Positions 1-6,049 of a stretch of 12,235 nt of DNA are shown here, one piece after another; the first letter of the stretch is position 1; every line of letters begins with the position of its first letter. The position numbers and the translations under genes were made by a program. The notes below the pieces were generated by a model. That model saw only the letters and a program-made list of their open reading frames with translations, did not search any database and was not told the origin of the DNA. Source of the stretch: Kocuria sp. (GTDB taxonomy: Bacteria > Actinomycetota > Actinomycetes > Actinomycetales > Micrococcaceae); the NCBI GenBank assembly GCA_030454085.1, contig JAKDJD010000056.1, positions 1 through 12,235 on the forward strand, in the 5' to 3' direction.

Positions 1-130
1 CGAGGCTGGTGTGTGTGGGGGGGGGTGCGGGGTGTTGGTGGTCGTCGGGCACTGGCGAATGCCCAGCGGATGCCCATGGGGAGGGGGCTACCCGATTCGG
101 CGGCGTTCCCCTCGTTGCGTGGCGGTTGAA

Positions 131-182
131 GCACCACCTATCGGGGGAGAACGCCACTCAATCTGGTAACCGCCACTCAACA
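131..182 (-). repeat. Tandem ~20-bp repeats, possible IS21-type terminus
   Basis: CGCCACTCAA occurs exactly twice (152-161 and 171-180, period 19). A weaker relative, CACCACCTA, lies about one period upstream (133-141). Read on the minus strand the block starts TGTTGAGTGGCGG and repeats TTGAGTGGCG. Several short direct repeats inside an end that begins with TG is the arrangement described for IS21-family (IstA/IstB) termini. If that is right, the element body lies to the left of the window and this is its right end. No transposase sequence is visible, so the family assignment is inference; a solo remnant or an unrelated repeat is equally possible. Confidence 0.35.
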
Positions 183-283
183 GCGACCTAGGCTCATCCC
201 GGAAACGACCCCAGATGCGTCTCGTAACGCCCCGGGGCCTCGCACACCGCCCCAGAACCCGGCGTCGTCGGAGACCTCCCCCT

Positions 284-398
284 GAGGTGGCCATCCCGTG
301 CACATCCCTGCGCGAGGTGGCAGATTCGTGCGCTTGTGCCCGTCAAATCCGCACAATACTGCCACCTCGGGCCACAGACCCGCACGGGATTGCCACCG
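284..398. repeat. Nested inverted repeat: four copies of a GAGGTGGC...CGTGCG motif
   Basis: Four related 18-19-mers are arranged in the order forward, forward, reverse, reverse: 284-302, 314-332, 350-368 and 381-398. The consensus is GAGGTGGCANWYYCGTGCG. The outer pair share GGTGGC-ATCCCGTGC with one mismatch, and the inner pair share the 10-base block GAGGTGGCAG and the end GTGCG. The gaps between motifs are near symmetric (11, 17 and 12 bp), so outer can pair with outer and inner with inner. It ends immediately before a perfect TTGACA hexamer. It may be a mobile palindromic repeat, a protein-binding array or a structured RNA; I do not recognise a named family. Confidence 0.65.
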
Positions 399-429
399 TT
401 GACAGCCGAGGCGAAGGCCCGCCTACGAT
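399..429 (+). promoter_or_regulatory. Candidate sigma-70 type promoter of the aldehyde dehydrogenase gene
   Basis: A perfect TTGACA (399-404) is followed after 19 bp by TACGAT (424-429), which fits the actinobacterial TANNNT -10 pattern. The spacer is longer than the usual 17-18 bp. It would give a leader of about 95 nt before the aldehyde dehydrogenase start. The -35 hexamer abuts the last copy of the nested inverted repeat, so a protein bound there could affect initiation. Confidence 0.45.
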
Positions 430-532
430 AAGGAATGTAGCCTAGGGCACACCCCCGACATCAGCGATGGCGTCCGTGCCGACGCTCCAAGACGCTCTCG
501 GCGCGTCCTCAGAATCTCGAAGAGAGGCTTGA

Positions 533-1921
533 ATGATGAACGATTCACCAGGTTTCCGGGTCCAGAACCCCAAGACGGACGAGATCGCAGAGACCTTCGG
601 GACCATCGGCGACGAGGAGGTCGAACAGACCCTGAGCCGCGCCGATGCCGCATACCGGGACTGGCAGGCGAAGAGCCTCGAGGAGAGGACCGACGTCGTC
701 CGGCGCGTGGGCGAGCTGTTCACCGAGCGCCAGGACGCCCTCGCCGAAATCATTGCCGAAGAGATGGGCAAGCCCGTCAACGAAGGCCGTGAGGAAGCGG
801 AGTACTGCGGCGAAATCTTCGAGTACTACGCGGACAACGGACCACGCTTCGCCGCCGACCAGGAAATCCCGACGGAATCCGAGGGCAAGGCCTATATCCA
901 GCGACTGCCGATCGGCGTCCTGCTGGGCATCATGCCGTGGAATTTCCCCTACTACCAGGTGGCGCGGTTCGCTGCTCCCAACCTGGTGCTGGGCAACGCG
1001 ATCCTTCTCAAGCACGCCGAGATCTGCCCGCGGTCTGCCCGGGCCATCCAGCAGATCATGGACGACGCCGGAATCCCCGAAGGGGTCTACAACAACGTCT
1101 TCATCACCCACGATCAGGCCTCCGACATCATCGGCGATTCGCGCATCCAGGGGGTCTCTCTGACCGGGTCCGAACGGGCCGGCAGCACGGTCGCCGCCAC
1201 GGCGGGCCAGCATCTCAAGAAAGCGGTTCTGGAACTGGGCGGATCCGACCCGTACATCATCCTGGATACCGACGATGTCAAAGAGGCCGCCCAGACCGCG
1301 TGGGAAACCCGCATGTACAACACGGGCCAAGCGTGCGATTCGAACAAACGCATGATCGTCGCAGGCGAGGTCTACGACGAGTTCGTGGAGGAACTCGTCT
1401 CCCTGGCGTCGGCCATGGAACCGGGCGATCCCAGCGATGAGTCGCCTCAGGTCTACTCGCCCCTGTCCTCGCGAAGTGCAGCGGAGAAACTCGAGCAACA
1501 AGTCGGGAAGGCGGTCTCCGAAGGGGCGACCCTTCACGTAGGCGGGAAGCTGCGGGACGATTCCTCGGCCTACTTCTCCCCCGCCGTCATCACCGGAATC
1601 ACTCCGGGCTCCGAGACGTACTATGAGGAGCTTTTCGGCCCGGTGGCCGTGGTGTACAAGGTCGACTCGGACGACGACGCCGTGCGGCTCGCCAATGATT
1701 CCCGTTACGGCCTGGGTGGATGCGTTTTCTCGACCGACTCGCAACGGGCCCAGGCCGTGGCTCAGCGACTCGAAGTCGGCATGGCCAGCGTGAATGTTCC
1801 GGGCGGCGAGGGCGCGGAGCTCCCGTTCGGCGGGGTCAAGAACTCCGGATACGGCCGCGAACTCGGGCCTCTCGGAATGGACGAGTTCGTCAACAAGAGG
1901 ATGTACTTCGTGGCTAGTTGA
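533..1921 (+). CDS. NAD(P)-dependent aldehyde dehydrogenase, Sad/GabD1 (succinate-semialdehyde dehydrogenase) type
   Basis: This 462-residue enzyme should oxidise an aldehyde, probably a semialdehyde, to the acid in the cytoplasm. The length and many blocks resemble E. coli Sad (YneI). Visible motifs are IMPWNFP with oxyanion Asn137, LLKHAE with cofactor-binding Lys160, the LELGGSDP block with general-base Glu234, NTGQAC with nucleophile Cys268, and EELFGPV near 365-371. The active site looks intact. A purine-rich AGAGAGG (521-527) precedes tandem ATG codons at 533 and 536; spacing slightly favours the second, so the protein may be one residue shorter. It stands alone and converges on the aldo/keto reductase 29 bp downstream. 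The aldehyde dehydrogenase assignment is secure; the succinate-semialdehyde substrate is inferred from family resemblance, and no 4-aminobutyrate transaminase is nearby to support it. Confidence 0.93.
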   Translation: MMNDSPGFRVQNPKTDEIAETFGTIGDEEVEQTLSRADAAYRDWQAKSLEERTDVVRRVGELFTERQDALAEIIAEEMGKPVNEGREEAEYCGEIFEYYADNGPRFAADQEIPTESEGKAYIQRLPIGVLLGIMPWNFPYYQVARFAAPNLVLGNAILLKHAEICPRSARAIQQIMDDAGIPEGVYNNVFITHDQASDIIGDSRIQGVSLTGSERAGSTVAATAGQHLKKAVLELGGSDPYIILDTDDVKEAAQTAWETRMYNTGQACDSNKRMIVAGEVYDEFVEELVSLASAMEPGDPSDESPQVYSPLSSRSAAEKLEQQVGKAVSEGATLHVGGKLRDDSSAYFSPAVITGITPGSETYYEELFGPVAVVYKVDSDDDAVRLANDSRYGLGGCVFSTDSQRAQAVAQRLEVGMASVNVPGGEGAELPFGGVKNSGYGRELGPLGMDEFVNKRMYFVAS

Positions 1922-1950
1922 CGGCCCGAGTTCGCGGGATTCGCTCGGCG

Positions 1951-2808
1951 CTATTTCCCGCTGTAGACGGGAAATTCGCTCGATTCGCCGTAGTCCTGAT
2001 CGTGCAATTCCTTGAGTTCCTCCATGTCTTCCGCGGAGATCTCGAAGTCCACCTCCGCGTTGGAGCGCATGTGGTCCGGGTTGGCGGTTTTCGGCAACGA
2101 GACGGTGCCCAGCTGAAGGGTGTAGCGGATGCACAACTGCGGGACCGACACCCCGTATTTCTCGGCCATCGCCGTGACCTCTGGGTTGTTCAGGATCTCA
2201 CCGTGCGCGATGGGCGAATACGCCTCGACGACGATCCCCTTGCTCTCGCAGTAGTCCAACAGGTCCACCGGGGTGTTTCCCGCGTGCACGAGCAACTGGT
2301 TGACGTGCGGGACAACGTTTGCGCCGTCGAGCAGACGGTCGAGATCCTCCTGAAGGAAATTGGAGACGCCGATCGAACGCAGTTTTCCGGCTTCGTATGC
2401 CTCCTCCATGGCACGCCATGCCAGGCGGTTTCCCTCGGAGTAGTCACCGCCTCGGAAATCGTCCCAAGGTTGCGGACTGTGGATGAGCATCAGGTCGATC
2501 GTGTCCAGGCCCATCTTTTCCAACGAACCGTCGATTGCTGCGACGGCGTCGTCGTAATCCTTGATTTCCGCGCCAAGCTTGGTCGATACGAACAATTCGT
2601 CGCGAGGCACGGACGCAGTACGAACCCCTTCTCCGACTCCGGCCTCATTGCCGTAGGCCTGGGCCGTGTCGATGTTGCGATACCCGATCTCGACCGCGTC
2701 GCGCACAGCTTGCGCCGCCGCGTCGTCCTGGATCAACCAGGTGCCCAGCCCAAGTCGCGGGATGGCGACGTCGTTCGAGAGTGCGTAGGTTTCGTTCAGG
2801 ACAGTCAT
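1951..2808 (-). CDS. Aldo/keto reductase (2,5-diketo-D-gluconate reductase-like)
   Basis: A 285-residue NADPH-dependent reductase of the aldo/keto reductase superfamily, predicted to be a cytoplasmic (beta/alpha)8 barrel. The catalytic tetrad is visible: Asp47 in NIDTAQAYGNE, Tyr52 in the same block, Lys77 in STKLG and His110 in DLMLIHSPQPW. SIGVSNF, a later LPKTANPDH block that contacts the cofactor phosphate, and the length all fit the AKR5-like prokaryotic group. I start at the ATG at 2808 because GGAAG lies 7 nt upstream and MTVLNETYALSNDVAIPRLGLGTW matches the usual family N-terminus in position, whereas the in-frame ATG at 2847 would add 13 atypical residues. Members reduce many aldehydes and ketones, so the substrate cannot be read here. 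It does not appear co-transcribed with the VOC gene 274 bp upstream. Confidence 0.92.
   Translation of the reverse strand: MTVLNETYALSNDVAIPRLGLGTWLIQDDAAAQAVRDAVEIGYRNIDTAQAYGNEAGVGEGVRTASVPRDELFVSTKLGAEIKDYDDAVAAIDGSLEKMGLDTIDLMLIHSPQPWDDFRGGDYSEGNRLAWRAMEEAYEAGKLRSIGVSNFLQEDLDRLLDGANVVPHVNQLLVHAGNTPVDLLDYCESKGIVVEAYSPIAHGEILNNPEVTAMAEKYGVSVPQLCIRYTLQLGTVSLPKTANPDHMRSNAEVDFEISAEDMEELKELHDQDYGESSEFPVYSGK
1953..1975. terminator. Hairpin between convergent genes, possible shared terminator
   Basis: ATTTCCCG (1953-1960) and CGGGAAAT (1968-1975) form a perfect 8-bp stem with a 7-nt loop. It lies where the aldehyde dehydrogenase and the aldo/keto reductase converge, and overlaps the reductase stop codon. 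No U-tract follows on either strand, so it would be a weak or factor-assisted terminator at best. Confidence 0.35.
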
Positions 2809-3082
2809 GCTTGCACTTCCGTTCCGCGGCGGACCACTCGGCGTCATGGGGCGTCAGTGCCCGTACCGCTCATTGCTTGCCAGTGTTCCCACGCTCGATT
2901 CTTCTCCCGTCGGCCGCGGTTGCACAACCACGGCAGGCTCACAGACTCGAAGGTCAGGGCGGCCTAGTCCGTGAAACCCGATGGGAGCCCTGGGTCGAGA
3001 GCCCGGACGACGGAGAGATCGAGTTCGACTAGTCCCTGCCGCCCGGCGAGCCAGCCCTCCGCCGGACTGCAAACGACCTCGG

Positions 3083-3505
3083 CTACGCGTCTGACGTCGA
3101 GAAGGCCCACATCACGCCGAATCGGTCGAAGACCTGACCGTACCAGTCTCCCCACGGCGCCTTTTCGAAAGGCATGTTGGTGGTCCCGCCCGCGTCTAGG
3201 AATCCGTCCATGTAGCCGCGGGCCTCTTCCGCGGTATCCGTGGTGACCAACAGGGAATACGCGGTTCCCCGGATCGGATAGTCGGTGCCGTCATCCATGG
3301 AGTCGCCAGCCGCGATTGCTCCGTTCGGCAACGTCAGCGTCGAGTGGGCAACTGCTTCCGGATCCGGCGTGAACGGCATCCCCTCCGTGCCGGCGTCGGC
3401 GTACCGGAGGATCGTCAGTTCACCGCCGAATATCTCGTGCCAATGCGTCATCGCCTCGGCCGTATACCCCGGAAGCGAAATATATGTTGCGATGGACGAA
3501 GCCAC
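3083..3505 (-). CDS. VOC-fold protein, PhnB-like
   Basis: A 140-residue protein of the vicinal oxygen chelate/glyoxalase fold, closest in appearance to the PhnB-like group: an opening ATYISLPGYTAEAMTHWHEIFGGEL block, a central HSTLTLPNGAIAAGDS block and a closing WGDWYGQVFDRFGVMWAF segment. Proteins of this group often lack a full set of glyoxalase metal ligands, and their function is usually unknown. The start is GTG at 3505: GGGGAG lies 6 nt upstream on the minus strand and the following residues match the family start. An in-frame ATG at 3688 would add 61 residues with no VOC character and is rejected. The gene follows the lyase on the same strand after a 198-bp gap, which is large for an operon, so a link to the lyase is possible but not shown. 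Confidence 0.85.
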   Translation of the reverse strand: MASSIATYISLPGYTAEAMTHWHEIFGGELTILRYADAGTEGMPFTPDPEAVAHSTLTLPNGAIAAGDSMDDGTDYPIRGTAYSLLVTTDTAEEARGYMDGFLDAGGTTNMPFEKAPWGDWYGQVFDRFGVMWAFSTSDA

Positions 3506-3703
3506 GGTGTTCTCCCCTATCCGAAGTCTGCCTTGGGCCCAATATGGCACGTTTCTCCCCCGTCCGACAGGCCTGAACGGCGGTTGGTGAAAATTTTTGG
3601 TCGGGGGCAGGGTGAAGAAGACACGCCTCCCCTCGTGCGCATCGAATTCGAAGGGATCGACGCGGCGTCGCCCCGGAAACCGCCGCACCCCAAGACGTCC
3701 GGC

Positions 3704-5221
3704 TCAAGGCTCCGGAAGAATCCCGCGAGCCAGTCCCGGAAGCACATGACCGGCCGCGTCGATGTCCGGGCGCAGGTCATGGTCGGCCGCGACGATGGGG
3801 AGCGCCTCTCGCAGACGCGCTACCGCCCTGTGGAGCGACGACGACGTCGCTCGGCCCAGCACGCTGATGGCCCGGTGCGCCGACAGCAGCTCCATGGATA
3901 GCAACGTCTGGTAACTGTCCACCGCCCGGTCGAGCTGCTCGGCCGCCTGAGTCGCGAAACTCGCATCCTCCTCGGCACCCTGCGAAAGGACCACGGTGTT
4001 GAGCGACGCCGGCTGGGCCGCATTTCGCAGCTGGGCCATGGCACTGGCCGCAATGTACTCGAGCATCATGTGCCCGGAGGAGCCGTCGGTTCCGTCGGCC
4101 AAAAACGAGGGCGCACCCGTGTACGCCGGATCGTGGAGCATGGTGATGCGTGAAACGACCAGGGGCGCGCTTTGGGCCAGGGCGAGGTCCAGCCCGTCGA
4201 TGGCGAGGCCGAGTGAAACCTGGTGGAACCCACCGTGGTGCACGGCGCTCTGCGACTCGAAATCGAAGAGGGGATTCTCCTGGGCCGTCGCGGTCAACGA
4301 CTCGACGAGGCACCGAAGTCGATCCATGGCGTCGACCACGGCGCCCTGGGACTGGATGTAAGCGCGCAGGCCGAAGGGGTCCTGGATGCGGGCCGGCTCC
4401 GCTTCCTCCTGCAGGAGACCGCGCATTTCTTCTGCGACTCGAGCGGCTGGGGGAACCACGGCGGCCCGGCCTGCCTGCGGGGAAAATGCTTGCCTATTGG
4501 CTCCGACGGCCGTGGCCGAGAGGGCTGCGACAATTCGCGAGGAGCGCTCCAGATCCCGCAGTCGAGTCACGGCCCGCGCGGCCCGCGCCAGGGTCAACGC
4601 GCTGCTGCTCATGAACGGCAAGGCGCTGTCCTTGCCGAAGGAGACGGGCGTGGGCCACGGATTCGTGGTCGGGCGTTCCCCTGCCAGTGCTAGGGCGGTG
4701 GATGCCAAAGCCGCCAGATCCGCCGTCCCGATGCCTCCCATCGTCCCAACCCGGGGCAAGGCATCGTCCCGGAGCATTCGTTCCAGGCCCTGAACCACAT
4801 CCGGGCTGATCCCGCTCCCGGAGGCCGCAAGCTGAGAGAGACGGATCGCCAGCATGACTCGGACCGTCTCCTCGGGGACATGGGGACCGGCGTCGGCGGC
4901 GTGGCTCCGGAGCAAGCGCAAGCCGTGTTCGTCGTCGTGCTCATCGACCTCGACGAACCGGTTGGCCCCCACGCCCGTGGATTGGCCGTACACGGATTGG
5001 CGCGTGCTGATCTCTCGAGCTTCTCGATACTGACGGCGGAGTCGATCGAGGACCCCGGGCGCAAGGCGGGCCCCAGAACCACGGGCAACCTTGTCGAGAT
5101 CGGCAAGGGTCAGCCCGGCCCCGTCCACCTCGATCGGAGGCTCCGATTGGCCGGAATGGCGGGCATCTCGAGGGTGCTCGCTTCGAGTCTGCTGACGATC
5201 CTGCTGCTCATGTTCTCGCAT
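3704..5221 (-). CDS. Aromatic amino acid lyase-fold protein (HAL/PAL family) lacking the MIO triad
   Basis: This 505-residue protein has the length and block order of histidine/phenylalanine ammonia-lyases. Conserved parts are VYGQSTGVG (Tyr78, equivalent to HAL Tyr53), RSHAADAG, GSGIS, IQDPFGLR (Gln280 and Arg286, equivalent to Gln277 and Arg283), HGGFHQVSLGLA near 329-340, and AEED with Glu418 (equivalent to Glu414). Where HAL has G-S-V-G-A-S-G-D-L, this protein reads GTMGGIGTADLAAL (159-172): the Ala-Ser-Gly that cyclises into the MIO electrophile is absent. HAL Asn195 appears as Met204 and Tyr280 as Phe283. The reading frame is clean, so this is not decay. Known MIO-free members include ergothionase, a trimethylamine lyase, so beta-elimination of a good leaving group is plausible; the substrate is unknown. 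Residues 1-30 are polar and probably disordered. The ATG start has GAGGAAG 10 nt upstream. It is divergent from the IclR gene. Confidence 0.88.
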   Translation of the reverse strand: MREHEQQDRQQTRSEHPRDARHSGQSEPPIEVDGAGLTLADLDKVARGSGARLAPGVLDRLRRQYREAREISTRQSVYGQSTGVGANRFVEVDEHDDEHGLRLLRSHAADAGPHVPEETVRVMLAIRLSQLAASGSGISPDVVQGLERMLRDDALPRVGTMGGIGTADLAALASTALALAGERPTTNPWPTPVSFGKDSALPFMSSSALTLARAARAVTRLRDLERSSRIVAALSATAVGANRQAFSPQAGRAAVVPPAARVAEEMRGLLQEEAEPARIQDPFGLRAYIQSQGAVVDAMDRLRCLVESLTATAQENPLFDFESQSAVHHGGFHQVSLGLAIDGLDLALAQSAPLVVSRITMLHDPAYTGAPSFLADGTDGSSGHMMLEYIAASAMAQLRNAAQPASLNTVVLSQGAEEDASFATQAAEQLDRAVDSYQTLLSMELLSAHRAISVLGRATSSSLHRAVARLREALPIVAADHDLRPDIDAAGHVLPGLARGILPEP

Positions 5222-5325
5222 GCGGCCCAGTCTTCCTCAAATTTATGGTTTTCACTAGGCGGTTTTAATGTTTCACTAGACAAAACTGTTACCTGGCTCA
5301 CCCCGACTATTTCCCGGAGGCCCCC
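5222..5325. promoter_or_regulatory. Divergent lyase/IclR control region with TTTCACTAG direct repeats
   Basis: This 104-bp region separates the divergent lyase and IclR genes and is clearly AT-richer than its surroundings. TTTCACTAG occurs exactly twice, at 5250-5258 and 5271-5279, so the repeats start 21 bp apart, about two helical turns, on the same DNA face. A GTTTT/AAAAC pair flanks the second copy. IclR-family regulators commonly bind the region between themselves and a divergent target, so these repeats are my operator candidate. No convincing -35/-10 pair stands out. The IclR ribosome site GGAGG (5316-5320) and, on the minus strand, the lyase GAGGAAG (5232-5238) lie at the two ends. 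Confidence 0.55.
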
Positions 5326-5982
5326 TTGGCCGAAACGTCGACCCGAACCGTTGAGCGAGCACTCGATCTGATGGGAATCGTCTGCGACCAAGGCGCCATG
5401 ACCCTGGCGGAAGCTGCCCGGGAAGCGGACCTGCCGGTCAGCACGACCCTGCGCCTGCTCCGGACCGTGGAAGCGAGCAATTGGCTCACGCGCGACGACG
5501 CCGGGATCTATCGCCCCGGCACCCGCCTGATCCAGGTCGGCGCTCAGGCTTTCAGCAATGATTCCCTGGCCGACCTGTCCAGACAGCCGATGCAGGACCT
5601 CGCGGCAGAGACGGGAGAGTCCGTGTACCTGAGCGTCGAGGCACACGATGACACCGTCCTGTACATCAGCATTGTCGAGGGCAACCATTCGGTCCGACAC
5701 GTCAGCTGGGTCGGGCATACGATACCCGCGGCCGGATCCGCGGCGGGGAGGGTCCTCCAGGGGCGCACCCCGGACGAGGGCTACCTGATTTCGGAGAACA
5801 TCGTCGAGGAGGACATCACCGCCATCTCGGCACCCGTCTACGGGGGAAACAGACCCATCGCGGCCATGAGCATTCTGGTCCCCACCTACAGAGCGACCCA
5901 TCAGAAGAACCGAAGCGACGGGGCGCTCCTGCGCCATGCCGCGTCCGAAGTCTCCAGGAAATTGCGCACGACGTCGCACTAG
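5326..5982 (+). CDS. IclR-family transcriptional regulator, compact effector domain
   Basis: A 218-residue regulator. Residues 4-60 form the winged helix-turn-helix (STRTVERALDLM, MTLAEAAREADLPVSTTLRLL, then a wing around NWLTRDDAGIYRPG). The rest is the IclR effector-binding domain (SVYLSVEAHDDTVLYIS, HVSWVGHTIPAAGSAAGRVL, AISAPVYGGNRPIAAMSI). Usual members have about 250 residues. Here GRVLQGRTPDEG (141-152) joins directly to YLISENIVEEDITAISAP, so about 30-40 residues that normally lie between the second and last strands of the domain are missing without any frame disturbance. The start is TTG at 5326, set by GGAGG 5 nt upstream. It is divergent from the lyase and 67 bp upstream of the MFS gene, which suggests it controls both. 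The ligand is unknown, possibly the lyase substrate or product. Confidence 0.92.
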   Translation: MAETSTRTVERALDLMGIVCDQGAMTLAEAAREADLPVSTTLRLLRTVEASNWLTRDDAGIYRPGTRLIQVGAQAFSNDSLADLSRQPMQDLAAETGESVYLSVEAHDDTVLYISIVEGNHSVRHVSWVGHTIPAAGSAAGRVLQGRTPDEGYLISENIVEEDITAISAPVYGGNRPIAAMSILVPTYRATHQKNRSDGALLRHAASEVSRKLRTTSH

Positions 5983-6003
5983 GACTGGCCAGCATCACAC
6001 AGC

Positions 6004-6039
6004 ATCCCGCCGACTTGTCGCGGGATCGTACGAACGATC
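6004..6039 (+). promoter_or_regulatory. Two overlapping hairpins in the IclR-MFS spacer
   Basis: ATCCCGC (6004-6010) pairs with GCGGGAT (6020-6026), and GATCGT (6024-6029) pairs with ACGATC (6034-6039). The two stems share GAT (6024-6026), so in RNA they cannot both form fully. The second stem ends just before the AGGA ribosome site (6040-6043) of the MFS gene. No U-tract follows, so this is not a simple terminator; it could tune translation or protect the transcript, or could be an operator dyad. Confidence 0.35.
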
Positions 6040-6049
6040 AGGAATTCGA

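Larger units (their letters stand above)
1..532. other. Left intergenic region, no convincing gene
   Basis: I see no coding sequence here: the open frames are short, lack ribosome sites and match no family I recognise. The stretch opens with a run of nine G (17-25) inside a G-rich segment. It then holds a block of about 20-bp direct repeats (131-182), a nested inverted repeat (284-398) and a likely promoter (399-429) for the downstream aldehyde dehydrogenase. A gene lying wholly to the left could be linked to the repeat block, but none reaches into the window recognisably. Confidence 0.6.

Noticed and set aside
11..45. G-rich run that might form a quadruplex
   Set aside because: A run of nine G plus one G4 lies in non-coding DNA at the window edge; four evenly spaced G-tracts are not present and no gene is placed to be affected.
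284..398. CRISPR array
   Set aside because: The repeated units alternate in orientation and the gaps (11-17 bp) are too short for spacers; no cas genes are present.
88..445. Short open frames on both strands in the left region
   Set aside because: They overlap the repeats, lack ribosome sites and have arginine- and proline-rich, non-protein-like composition.
545..2134. Long minus-strand open frame of 529 codons
   Set aside because: It lies opposite the aldehyde dehydrogenase, which has all catalytic motifs. The frame is open only because of high-GC codon bias, and its product matches no family.
1918..2967. Plus-strand open frame of 349 codons
   Set aside because: It covers the aldo/keto reductase on the opposite strand and its product has no recognisable domain.
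2941..3032. Plus-strand tail reading LVRETRWEPWVESPDDGEIEFD then stop
   Set aside because: The codons look gene-like (GC at third positions, acidic end) and it may be the relic of a lost small gene in the 2809-3082 gap, but there is no start, ribosome site or recognisable family.
3662..3686. GCGGCG/CGCCGC hairpin downstream of the lyase
   Set aside because: Six-bp stem, 13-nt loop and no U-tract; such GC dyads are expected by chance in this DNA.
3704..5221. Ordinary histidine ammonia-lyase (HutH)
   Set aside because: No Ala-Ser-Gly triad, Asn195 and Tyr280 equivalents are changed, and no other histidine-use genes are nearby.
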